A stretch of 64,000 nt of DNA from CAUZWH01 sp965247665. Lineage in GTDB: Bacteria > Pseudomonadota > Alphaproteobacteria > SHVV01. Positions 26,401 through 35,783 of the stretch are shown in pieces; the first letter of the stretch is position 1; each line of letters starts with the position of its first letter. The notes under the pieces are model-generated. The model did no database searches. It saw nothing but the letters and a program-made list of their open reading frames with translations, and had not been told where the DNA came from. The position numbers and the translations under genes were made by a program. Location of the stretch: the NCBI GenBank assembly GCA_965247665.1, contig CBDFHH010000002.1, forward strand, positions 558,001 through 622,000, given 5' to 3'.

Positions 26401-26961
26401 TCAGAAATCCTCGCCAAGCTCGCGGTAGGCGCTCACCAGCCCCATGTTGGTCGCCGCGACATCTTCCGAGAACGCTCTGGCATCGGCCGTGACCGAAGGG
26501 ATTCCGATGAGATCGGAATCGGATCGGACCGTCGTTGTCGATGGCACATGATGGCCGGCGGGCAGATGACATCCTTCGACCACCGAATTATGGCCGATAA
26601 CCGCGCCGTCGCCGATCGTGCAATCGAAAAGGACGGCGTTGAACCCGACGAAGACGCCGTCACCAACGGTGCATGGTCCATGGACGATCGCTCGATGGGC
26701 GATGGAGGTACGCGATCCGATGATCGCCGCGGCTCCCGACTTCGAGTGGATGACGACACCGTCCTGGATGTTCGAGCCCCAGCCGATGCGAACCGTCTCC
26801 AAATGCCCGTCGCGGTCGGTCTCATCCGCACGAATCACCGCATAGGGCCCGATGAAGACGTCATCCTCGACGACCACCTTGCCGCAGACGATCGCGGTTG
26901 GATCTACGAAGGCGCTGTGGGAGATCTCCGGCCTGTCTCCCCGCGGATTGCGCCTGATCAT
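26401..26961 (-). CDS. gamma-class carbonic anhydrase-like hexapeptide-repeat protein
   Basis: Left-handed beta-helix protein, 186 residues from the ATG at 26961; the open frame further upstream is a shadow of the SulP gene. The hexapeptide pattern runs from HSAFVDPTAIVCGKVVVEDD to about residue 150. Seen: GSNIQDGVVIHS with a zinc-type His, SIAHRAIVHGPCTVG with two, and GHNSVVEG, which place His residues as in the Cam/CamH gamma-carbonic anhydrases. The start overlaps the stop of the SulP transporter gene by four bases, so the two are coupled. Hydration of CO2 next to an anion transporter suggests bicarbonate handling; a plain acyltransferase-like role is the alternative. Confidence 0.78.
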   Translation of the reverse strand: MIRRNPRGDRPEISHSAFVDPTAIVCGKVVVEDDVFIGPYAVIRADETDRDGHLETVRIGWGSNIQDGVVIHSKSGAAAIIGSRTSIAHRAIVHGPCTVGDGVFVGFNAVLFDCTIGDGAVIGHNSVVEGCHLPAGHHVPSTTTVRSDSDLIGIPSVTADARAFSEDVAATNMGLVSAYRELGEDF

Positions 26962-28616
26962 GGGATTCGACGGTTCCGCTTCGAGGCTTGCGGCGGATCG
27001 TCGACGCGGAGGAGCCCCTTGGCAATCCGCCGCGCGTCGTCCAGCGTTTCGGCCATCTGATTCTCCGGGACATTCTTCAGGACATGGAGCGATTGGAGGA
27101 TGCTCGCGACGGAGCCGGAGAGACCCATCGCGATACACTCGGTCCGCGACTTACTGGCCAAGTCCATGAGCTGTTCCATCACCATGGCGGCGCTGTCGTC
27201 GATAAAGGTGGTGCCGGAGAAATCGAAGATAACGACCTCGTGGTCCTTGATGTCCAGGCCGATCACGCTGACCAGCTTATGGGACGAGGCTACCGTGAAG
27301 CTGCCCCGGAGGACCACCATGCCGACGCGTGCCGCATACGGGTCCCCGGTCGCTGTCTCTTCGTCGCCGGCGAAGAACGTCCGATCCAGCAACGGCACCG
27401 AGACCACGCTGTCGAGTTCCAGGCGTTCCAACCGTCGCGCGTGCGCCATTCCTCCGGCGATCAGCCCGATCGCCACCGCCGTGATCAGATCGACGAAGAC
27501 CGTGAGAAGCAGAGTCATCAGCATCACGAGCAGGTGCTCGCGCCGGAGGCGGTGGACCCGGGTGAGCAGACGCCAGTCGATGATGTCCCAACCGACCTTC
27601 ATCAGCACGCCAGCGAGAGCGGCGAGCGGGATCGGTTCGACGAATCGGCCCAAGCCCAGCACAAGCGCCAGCAGAAGTATCGCGCGCAATGCGCCCGATA
27701 CCGGAGTCGATCCGCCGGAGCGGATATTGGTCACCGTGCCCATGGTCGCCCCAGCACCGGGCAGAGCCCCGAACAACCCCGCGACCATGTTGCCGATGCC
27801 TTGGCCGACCAGTTCCTTATCCGGGTTGTGGCGGTTACCGGTCAGCGAGTCGGCGACCAGGGAAGTGAGCAGGCTGTCGACCGAACCCAGCAGCGCCAAA
27901 ATGATCGCAGGTTCCAGCGCATGCAGCAGGAACCCGGCTGACGACAATTCCAACTGCACGCTCGGCAGGCCGGTCGGCACCGCGCCGATGACCGGCGCTT
28001 CCGTCAGCCACAGCACGCCGAGCAGGGTGCCGGCGAGCAACGCCGCGAGCGGGCCGGGCGCGAACCGCGACAGCCGTTGTGGCCAGAGAAATCCGACGGC
28101 GAGCGTCACCGCGCCTATGGCGAAGGCGCTCATGTCGATATTGCTCGCTGCCTCCGGCAGCGCCCGCACCGCAGCCATGGGTCCCCCCGTCGCGCCGGAC
28201 GCACCGAGCAGCGGTAGCGACTGCATCAGCATGATGATGACGCCGATACCGGTCATAAAGCCGGAGACGACCATATAGGGCGTGTAAGCCACGAAACGGC
28301 CGATCTTCGACAATCCCAGGAGCACCTGCAGCAGACCGGCCAGGACGACCACGCTCAGGGCCTCGGCGAGGGTGCTGGCGTGGCTGGTGATGACGACCGC
28401 CATGGCGACGGTCATGGGCGCCGTGGGGCCGGATATCTGCGAGCGCGTGCCACCGAAGACCGACGCGAAGAAACCGACCGCGATCGCCCCGTACAGGCCG
28501 GCAGCGGCCCCCATGCCCGATGCGATGCCGAAACCGAGCGCGACCGGCAGGGCCACCACCATGGAAGTGATGCCGCCGAAAACATCGCCGCGAAGCGTAT
28601 CGAGATCGTAGTTCAC
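26958..28616 (-). CDS. SulP-family anion transporter with STAS domain
   Basis: SulP/SLC26 transporter, 552 residues: about 12-14 membrane segments (residues 10-420), then a cytoplasmic STAS domain (about 440-540; DHEVVIFDFSGTTFIDDSAA). Seen: SQISGPTAPMTVAMAV, the core substrate-site motif in TM3, and NMVAGLFGALPGAGATMGTV. Members move sulfate, bicarbonate or dicarboxylates with Na+ or H+. Coupling to a gamma-carbonic anhydrase gene by an ATGA overlap favours bicarbonate, as in BicA-like systems, although sulfate or dicarboxylate uptake cannot be excluded. Confidence 0.87.
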   Translation of the reverse strand: MNYDLDTLRGDVFGGITSMVVALPVALGFGIASGMGAAAGLYGAIAVGFFASVFGGTRSQISGPTAPMTVAMAVVITSHASTLAEALSVVVLAGLLQVLLGLSKIGRFVAYTPYMVVSGFMTGIGVIIMLMQSLPLLGASGATGGPMAAVRALPEAASNIDMSAFAIGAVTLAVGFLWPQRLSRFAPGPLAALLAGTLLGVLWLTEAPVIGAVPTGLPSVQLELSSAGFLLHALEPAIILALLGSVDSLLTSLVADSLTGNRHNPDKELVGQGIGNMVAGLFGALPGAGATMGTVTNIRSGGSTPVSGALRAILLLALVLGLGRFVEPIPLAALAGVLMKVGWDIIDWRLLTRVHRLRREHLLVMLMTLLLTVFVDLITAVAIGLIAGGMAHARRLERLELDSVVSVPLLDRTFFAGDEETATGDPYAARVGMVVLRGSFTVASSHKLVSVIGLDIKDHEVVIFDFSGTTFIDDSAAMVMEQLMDLASKSRTECIAMGLSGSVASILQSLHVLKNVPENQMAETLDDARRIAKGLLRVDDPPQASKRNRRIP

Positions 28617-29286
28617 GCGGCCTTCCCTGTTCCACGGTCCCGGTTTCGATGCCGACTACATCGACCCGGAAGCGCGCCGCTCTACCGACTTCGGGCGCCA
28701 ATCCAGCCTCGGGCTCCCGTTGGGGCAAAGTCTGTCACCGCGCGGGACGCGGCATTCCCCGCATGGCGGTGCCACCCCGGACGACGTTCAGAACTTCGCG
28801 TCCGTGCAGAAGCTATCGAGGAGTCTTGATAGGATCAATCCGTTGACGGGAGATGACATATTCGGCCCTGCCACCGGCGGCCTGCGTGGGCGCGTCGCGC
28901 CGGTGATTACAAACCATCTCCACCCGAGCAGCCGCATCATTGGAGAGGATTCGAGCCGGGGTTCGTTTCCACCGCCATTCGCGGGGTTAGGGAGTTGGGT
29001 CCAGTATCTTGTGCAATATGGTCGCGGCACCGGATGAGATTGTTGTCGGCCTGCCCCGGTGCGGCGCCGTCACACGCAAGCGCCAGGGCGAAGAAACCCG
29101 AGGTCGCGGCGCACGCGCGCAACCGCCTCCGGCGACACGCCATGGCCGACTATCGAAAGGAACCCCTGCCCTCGTCGGCGCGGCGTACCGCGTCGACGAC
29201 ATCATCACGGCCCTCCGCCGCGCCGCTCATGCGCAGAAATATCGACCACGGCAACGCCGGTGGCGGCCATCGGTTAGCCGAAATCC
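28617..29286. other. intergenic region with dispersed repeat
   Basis: No supported gene. Bases 28990-29066 match the repeat seen at 7718-7795. A GC-rich stretch near 28740-28930 has weakly open frames on the minus strand without known motifs. The promoter of the SulP gene should lie just above 28617, but no clear -35/-10 was seen. Confidence 0.45.
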
Positions 29287-30177
29287 TCAATCCTCCTTGG
29301 CCCCGAGCAGGATCGCCTCGCTTTCGGTGCGCTTGTCGCGACGGGTCCAGCGACCAGCATCAACCGTTGTGACGAAGTCCTGCACCGCCGCGTTGAAGGC
29401 GGCGGGTTCCTCCAGATTAGCGGTGTGACCGGTCTTCGGCAAAACCAGCAGACCCGACGTCGGGATGGTCTGTTTGAGGAACACGCCGGTCGGCAGCGCC
29501 GGTCGGTCCTCGTCGCCGTGCAGAATGAGCGCCGGCACCGTCATCTCGGCCAGACGTTCGCGCAGGTCCCACGGCGAGGGGCGGCGCATTTGCACGCCGC
29601 GCAAGGTGAGCGCGGCACCGCGTCCGGAATGCTGCTGCAGTTGCTCGATGAATTCCGCAAACCCGCGCGGATCCTTGTTTTCGAGTTGTTCGCGGCCGGG
29701 ACCGGCACCATAGATCGGGGCGAACACCTCCGGTCCTTCCTCTTCCCAGCGTCTGGCCACCGCCTCGACCTCGGCGCGGAACTCGTCGGCGGTGTCGGGT
29801 GCGGCGCCGAAGCCGACGCCGCCGATCACCACGGAACGGGCGCGGGCGGCATAGTCCAAGCCGAAATGCATCGCGGCGAACCCGCCCATCGACAGGCCCA
29901 CGCAATGCGCCTTGTCGATACCGAGGTGATCGAGAGTTTCGGCGATGTCGGCCACAGCACGCGCCTGGCTGTACATCTCGACATCATCCGGCACATCGGA
30001 CGGCGGGTAACCCCGGGCGTTGAAGGTGATACAGCGATAGCGGCGGCAGAAATACCGCACCTGGTGTTCCCACGCGCGATAGTCCCCCGAAAACTCATGC
30101 ACAAAGATGATGGGCGCGCCCGAGCCGGTTTCTTCGAAGAAGAGCTCAACGCCGTCGCTGGTGGTGAAGTGGGGCAT
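29287..30177 (-). CDS. alpha/beta hydrolase
   Basis: Alpha/beta-hydrolase fold enzyme, 296 residues, no signal peptide. Seen: FVHEFSGDYRAWEHQVRYF, where HEFSG replaces the usual HGxxG oxyanion loop, the nucleophile elbow VGLSMGGFAAMHFG (about residue 95), an acidic residue in LILHGDEDRPAL (about 225) and the catalytic His in LPKTGHTANLEEP (about 255). This resembles 3-oxoadipate enol-lactone hydrolase, meta-cleavage product hydrolase and NicD-type enzymes. It stands alone between intergenic repeats. Substrate unknown. Confidence 0.8.
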   Translation of the reverse strand: MPHFTTSDGVELFFEETGSGAPIIFVHEFSGDYRAWEHQVRYFCRRYRCITFNARGYPPSDVPDDVEMYSQARAVADIAETLDHLGIDKAHCVGLSMGGFAAMHFGLDYAARARSVVIGGVGFGAAPDTADEFRAEVEAVARRWEEEGPEVFAPIYGAGPGREQLENKDPRGFAEFIEQLQQHSGRGAALTLRGVQMRRPSPWDLRERLAEMTVPALILHGDEDRPALPTGVFLKQTIPTSGLLVLPKTGHTANLEEPAAFNAAVQDFVTTVDAGRWTRRDKRTESEAILLGAKED

Positions 30178-30351
30178 GCGTCCTCGCTGTTGGTAAGAAA
30201 CAAAAGGGTCTGCTGCGGAGCGTTCTCAGGTTCGGTGCGGGGGCATCTCGACCCCCTCACCTGAACCCGCTGCCGCAATCGGGAGGGGAAACCGTTCCGA
30301 GAGCGGAATCCCACTGGTCGACAATATCCGGTTCAATCGGCGATACGCTCT

Positions 30352-30480
30352 CATCGCGAGACTAGTCTAGACCACACCCTTGCTCGAAGGCGGTCGATCT
30401 CCTCGGCTGCGCAGCCAAGCTCGGCGAGGATCTCCTCGGCGTGCTCGGCGAGGCGCGGAGCGCGACCCTCGGCCGGGCCT
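30352..30480 (-). pseudogene. C-terminal fragment of a family III (CaiB/BaiF) CoA-transferase
   Basis: The minus strand reads GRAPRLAEHAEEILAELGCA then EEIDRLRA, matching the last 35 or so residues of CaiB/BaiF-type CoA-transferases, which normally close LRA-K/R-GVV-stop. Here the frame skips into RVWSRLVSR; adding one base would give the expected GVV and stop at about 30367. Only the tail remains, preceded by unrelated sequence. It is a degraded relic. Confidence 0.6.
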
Positions 30481-30702
30481 TGTCGATGGCTAACGGAACC
30501 GCCCGGCACAGCGGCTGCCAATTCGGCTGACCGTGCCAGGGCTAGCTCGATGGCCTTTATATCCGCGTCGTGCTTTGCGGAGCATCTCGCGAGTCCTGGA
30601 AACATTCGCGGTTGCCGCGGCGAGAATATCAGAGCTTGCCATGGCATCCTCCCCGTGATTTTCCTTCCCCGCTTGTAGCTCAAGGCGCCTACGGGGGTCG
30701 AT

Positions 30703-31581
30703 TTGACCAACACGATGCGTGAGGTTTGGGTTGTCGGGCATGTTAGCCGCGATACCGTCAAGGTCGCCGGCGCCCCGGCCCGCCACCTGCCGGGCGGCGT
30801 CGCGCACTATGCAGCGATCACCTACCGGCGGCTCGGTCTCGACTGCGCGGTGCTGACCAAGATCGACCCGGCTGATGCCAATACTTGCCTATCGCCGCTG
30901 TACAGCGCCGGCGTCGACGTCGAGATTCGCCACAGCGCGACGACCACCAGTTTCGCAGACATAGGAGCGGGATCGCGGCATCAGCGGGTTGGTTCGGTGG
31001 CGGCACCGTTCACGGTGGATGATCTGACGGGTCTGCGAGGCCGCTGCATCCACCTGGGACCGCTTACCGCCGCCGACTTGCCGCTCGACGTGATCCGCAC
31101 CGTTCGGCCGGGCTTCGACACGGTGATACTCGACGCGCAGGGTTATCTACGCGAAATCAATGACGGCGAGGTTGTACAGCACGCGTGGCCCGACGCCGCA
31201 TCGGCACTGCCCGTGATCGACATCGTCAAAACAAACAGGGCCGAGGCGGCGCTGTTTTGCGGGTGCGACGACCCGGTGGCCGCTGCGCATGCGTTCGCCG
31301 CGCATGGAGCCCGCGAAGTGATCGTCACGCTGGGCGACCGCGGCGCCGTGATTCTCGCAGACGGCGTGCTTCACGAGATCGACGGCATCGCGCCACGCCG
31401 CATGGTCGATCCCACCGGCTGCGGCGATACCTTCCTCGCGGCCTATGCGGCCCGGCGTCTGGCCGGCGAATCGGCGCCACGTGCGGGCGCGTTCGCCGCA
31501 ACCGCCGCCGCCATCAAGATCGAGAGCGCGGGGGCGCTGAAGGCCGACCTGGATCAGGTTCGCGAGCGGATGAACGGGTGA
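30703..31581 (+). CDS. PfkB-family carbohydrate/nucleoside kinase
   Basis: Ribokinase-fold kinase, 292 residues, slightly short for the family. Seen: the substrate-side Gly-Gly in HLPGGVAHYAAITYRRLG (about 28-45) and the C-terminal PfkB signature MVDPTGCGDTFLAAYAARRL (about 230-249), with the catalytic Asp in GCGD and the anion hole it forms. ATP-dependent phosphorylation of a sugar or nucleoside is expected. No sugar transporter or regulator flanks it; the LivG/LivF pair follows 162 bases downstream on the same strand and may be co-transcribed. Confidence 0.83.
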   Translation: MTNTMREVWVVGHVSRDTVKVAGAPARHLPGGVAHYAAITYRRLGLDCAVLTKIDPADANTCLSPLYSAGVDVEIRHSATTTSFADIGAGSRHQRVGSVAAPFTVDDLTGLRGRCIHLGPLTAADLPLDVIRTVRPGFDTVILDAQGYLREINDGEVVQHAWPDAASALPVIDIVKTNRAEAALFCGCDDPVAAAHAFAAHGAREVIVTLGDRGAVILADGVLHEIDGIAPRRMVDPTGCGDTFLAAYAARRLAGESAPRAGAFAATAAAIKIESAGALKADLDQVRERMNG

Positions 31582-31743
31582 AGATTTGATCGGAGGATCT
31601 GTTCGCGATCAGCCTCTCAGCGGTCGCTCGGCTTGCGCCCGACGGGCGGCCGGATGTTCTTTCTTTCCCCGGTCCGAGCCCCTCGGCAGACACCTCCGGT
31701 TCCGCTATGCTGCCGGGCTTGCGCGGACGGTACGCGGCCATCG

Positions 31744-32518
31744 ATGACGGAAGCTCTGCTCGAGGTTAGCGGTCTTGTCAAACGCTTCGGCGGCTTGGTG
31801 GCGACCGATATGCTCGACCTCGACGTCGCCGAAGGAGAAATCCATGCGGTGATCGGCCCCAACGGCGCTGGCAAGACGACGCTGATCGGCCAGCTCTCGG
31901 GTGAGATAGCCCCCGACGGCGGCCGTATCAGCTTCGATGGTCGCGACATCACTCAGCTGCCCGCACATCGCCGGTCGATGCTGGGATTGGCGCGCTCGTT
32001 CCAGATCACCAGCATCTTTCTCAACTTCACCGCTCTCGACAATGTCGCCCTGGCAGTGCAGGCGCATGATGGACACTCGTTTCGCTTCTGGCGGCCTGCC
32101 CGCGCCGAGGTTTCGTTGCGCGAGCCGGCCCGCGAAATGCTGCGCGAGGTCGGGCTCGACCGCCGCGAGGACGTAGTGACCGCCAACATGTCGCATGGCG
32201 AACAACGCCAGCTGGAGATCGCCATGGCGCTGGCCACGCAGCCCAAGATGCTGTTGCTCGACGAACCGACGGCCGGGATGGGGCGCGAGGAATCCACGCG
32301 CATGATCGACATGTTGCGAGCTTTGCGCGGCAAGCAAACGATCCTGCTGATCGAGCACGATATGGACGTTGTATTCGCGCTGGCCGACCGCATCACCGTG
32401 CTGGTCTACGGCCGCGCCATCGCCAGCGGCCCGCCCGACAAGATCCGCGCGGATCCTGCCGTGCGTGAGGCCTATCTCGGCGAAGACGCGCAGCCCGACG
32501 GAGCCGAGGGGCGGAGCG

Positions 32519-32526
<8 letters not shown>
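31744..32526 (+). CDS. branched-chain amino acid-type ABC transporter ATPase (LivG family)
   Basis: ATPase of 260 residues from the ATG at 31744; an upstream in-frame start at 31633 would add 37 residues of low-complexity sequence. Seen: Walker A GPNGAGKTTL (about 40), the LivG-specific long insert with ARSFQITSIFLNFTALDN, signature MSHGEQRQLEIAMAL (Ser-His instead of the usual Ser-Gly), Walker B KMLLLDEPTAGMG and the H-loop ILLIEHDMD. It energises HAAT-type uptake of amino acids, amides or aromatic acids. The last 8 bases overlap the LivF gene. No permease or binding protein gene is in the window. Confidence 0.88.
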
Positions 32527-33220
<694 letters not shown>

Positions 33221-33310
33221 GACACCGCGTCGCGGCGCGCCGCTCGACCGGCTCGGTTCCCCTACGGCATCTCGAGAATAGCAGGACGCCACCGCCGCTC
33301 GACCGCGCGA

Positions 33311-34407
33311 TCAGTCGGTCTCCGAGAACGCTCCGGTGATTTCCTGGCGCGCGCCGGCTTCCTCGCGGTAGTAGCCGAAGGTGTCGAGGATCGGCTTGTC
33401 GGTGACCGAGAAAAGATACGCCTCGCCCTGAGTGCCGACATGTTCGTGCCAGGCCCAGGGCGGGATCACCAGCACATCGCCCTCGCCCCAGTCGAAGCGC
33501 ATACCGTCGACGATCGTAAAGCCGCGCCCCTGCATTACGTAGTAGATCGTGCTCGCGGTCTCGCGGTGACACTCAGTGTGCTCGTCGGCCCGCAGCAGCT
33601 GCACCCGGCACGACATGGTCGGGAGGGTCGGACCCGAAGTGAACGGGTTGACGTATTCCATGATGACGCCGTCATACGGGCTGCCCGCCTCGCCGCGCAT
33701 GCGGTCGATCGCGGCGCTGGTCTCGGCCCAGCCGTAGCGCACCAGCGGCACCTCTTCCGGGTAGGCGTCCCAGCCGGCCGGGCGAACCAAACCGACCCGG
33801 TCGTTGGTGTAGCCCGTCGGGCGCTCGGCGTTGCGCTGGTCCTCGGCGTGAGGTTCGAAGAAACTCGCCCGCATCAGGTTGACGAAGGGGTAGTCCAAGG
33901 CATCGAGCCAGATGATGTCGTGGTCGGTGTGGTTCTCGTGCTCGTGCCACATCCATTTCGGCGTCAGCACGAGATCGAACGGCTCCATGATCAGCTTCTC
34001 GCCTTGCACCGTCGTGAACACGTCGCCGCCCTGGCTGCGGGCGGCAAAGCGGATCGCGCCGGCGGTGTGACGGTGAGCCGGTGCGGTCTCGCCCGGACGG
34101 ACGAGTTGAAAGGCGGTGGCCAGCGTATGGCTGGTGCCGTTGTGGGCGACGAGGTCGGGATTGACGTGGTCGATCGAGCGTCGTTCCGCACCCCGCTCGG
34201 CGTGATCAACTCGCCGGCACGCATCAGCAGTTCGTGCATGCGCTCCCACTTCCACAGATATGACCGGTAGCCCACGGCGGGCGATGTGCCGACGATCGCG
34301 GGCGCGAACACCCAGGTCGGAATGACATAGGCTTGCGACAGCTCGCCGTGGAGCTGGTCGAGCGCGGCGTCGCCGGTGGCGGGAGCGGGATTCGATCCTG
34401 GGGCCAC
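33311..34407 (-). pseudogene. gentisate 1,2-dioxygenase-like cupin, frameshifted
   Basis: Two frames together make one bicupin of about 365 residues, the usual length of gentisate 1,2-dioxygenase-type enzymes. The first frame starts at the GTG at 34407 (LDQLHGELSQAYVIPTWVF) and runs to ELITP; the second resumes with AERRSIDHVNPDL and carries metal-binding cupin motifs: APAHRHTAGAIRF, TPKWMWHEHENH, ECHRETASTIYYVMQGRG and PPWAWHEHVG. The break is at about 34196-34202 and is repaired by one extra base, so it is a recent mutation or a read error. The product would cleave a gentisate or 1-hydroxy-2-naphthoate-like ring using Fe(II). Confidence 0.78.
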
Positions 34408-34414
34408 GAATCAC

Positions 34415-35163
34415 CTCTTTGGTTTACGAGGTCACGATAGGGGGGTCGGTTCGCGGCGGTCAATCAGTTCAGCCCGGCGTGAACAAGTGTCCCTTTCGCC
34501 GCCCGGTGTGAAACCGACGCTTTGCCTGGTGCGGCGTCGACACTCGTTTTGCAGTGACGGTACTTATTCTGCAGGGATTCGCCGGGATTGAGGTGGATTC
34601 CGTGGAATTCGGTCCGCCCTTTTATTGGGATTTTCTGGCTGATCCTAGTCCCCGGCATTTTTGGGCTGCCGGCCCGCCAGACGACACCAGTAGCGATGGA
34701 TCGCGCGCTTGGCTAGCGATATCGACCAGGCGCATATTGCCCAACTGTTCCTTTACGCCGTGGCACTGCGGCATTCCAGCGAAAGGGCCAACCCTTCTAT
34801 CAACGCGCTGCGTCAATGGGGTCCCTCTTCCAATATCGGGAGAGGGTTCAGGGTGAGGGATATGTCGTCGGAGCTACAGGTCTCGCGTCAAGCACGCGGC
34901 TATAGGTCTCCAATCACGCCGTGTATTCAGCACCTAACCGCTGTTGTCGCGCGGCTATTGTGGCAGCGTGCACAAACGCCGGCTCCCGTTGCAACACTCG
35001 GTGTTAACAAAGAGTGTGATCGTGGCGCCGGCACCAACGTCTGCCCTTGAGCGCAATGCGGACGCCGATAGCGGTTTCGTGCGAAGTCCGGAATTGACCC
35101 ATTCGCGATATTGTTAAAGCCCATTTTAGATTGTTCCGCTCGGTGTATCTCCACCCATTACAG
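34415..35163. other. intergenic region with REP-like sequence
   Basis: No gene is supported over about 750 bases. A segment at 34821-34865 reads TCCCTCTTCC-AATATCGG-GAGAGGGTTCAGGGTGAGGG, a partly self-complementary motif of the REP type. Similar CCCCTCACC/GGGAGAGG strings occur at 30253-30285 and 53757-53785. The rest shows no recognisable signal. Confidence 0.45.
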
Positions 35164-35332
35164 CGGCGCCGAGCGCGATCTCGACCCTGTCGACATAGCC
35201 CTTGACCGTCACCTTCTTGTGGGCGTGCACCGCCGGCGCCGAGTAGTCCACCAGCCGGTAGCGCACCAGGGCCACAGACGAGGCCTGGCCCGGCATGTGC
35301 TCGCAGGCCTCGAAGGGAACGGCCGGCAGACG
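35164..35332 (-). mobile_element. IS21-family IstA fragment (copy A)
   Basis: The minus strand encodes about 55 residues of the C-terminal beta-barrel part of an IS21 transposase: VPFEACEHMPGQASSVALVR, then RLVDYSAPAVHAHKKVTV and KGYVDRVEIALG. The DNA is nearly identical to 48785-48922 (copy B) except that copy B lacks about 25 bases in the middle. No IS ends are present here. Confidence 0.75.
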
Positions 35333-35783
35333 GTCGGCGCGCTTGCCGGCATGCCGCGCCCGCCGCTGGCACGGCGCTTTGGCCGCGGCGATCCTGCGGG
35401 GAATCCGCTCATCCGTCTCGACCAGATGATGAGGCGTACGCCCGAGCCGGTAAATGCACCCGGCGATCCTCCCCGGTTCGTCGCCGAGGCGCGCCTAGTG
35501 GAGCCGGTCCAGGACACCACCCCAAGATTCGATAGAAAGAACCCGCTTGAAGTGATAGCATGGAGTGGTGTTTAGGATTTCTTGGTCGTGCTGAAGAGGT
35601 CTTTTCATTTGCGGCTTCAGCGACCAAGTTCGGTTTCCGAACGGGTCATCTATTTGGTTTGTATCCTCGGGCGTCGTGTTTCCCGTACGGAAAACACGGA
35701 ATAGCCAGCGGAGAACGCGAACGCCCGACGTGTTCCACCGCATAACAATTGTTTGACCCGTTACCGAATTGGGAGGAGAAACC
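35333..35783. other. upstream region of the TRAP binding-protein gene
   Basis: No gene is supported. This 450-base stretch follows the IS21 fragment and holds the presumed promoter of the TRAP binding protein, including the palindrome listed separately. Base composition shifts from GC-rich to clearly more AT-rich between about 35540 and 35760, which marks the left border of the foreign-looking segment. Confidence 0.45.
35676..35697. promoter_or_regulatory. 22-bp palindromic operator candidate
   Basis: GTGTTT-CCCGTACGGA-AAACAC is an inverted repeat with 10 of 11 positions paired in each arm around a central CGTACG. It is 87 bases upstream of the TRAP binding-protein ATG, a place typical of repressor or activator sites. 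No regulator gene is adjacent, so the cognate protein is unknown. Confidence 0.45.

Noticed and set aside
26027..26572. Minus-strand open frame of 181 codons
   Set aside because: It overlaps the 3' end of the gamma-carbonic anhydrase gene in another frame and has no conserved pattern.
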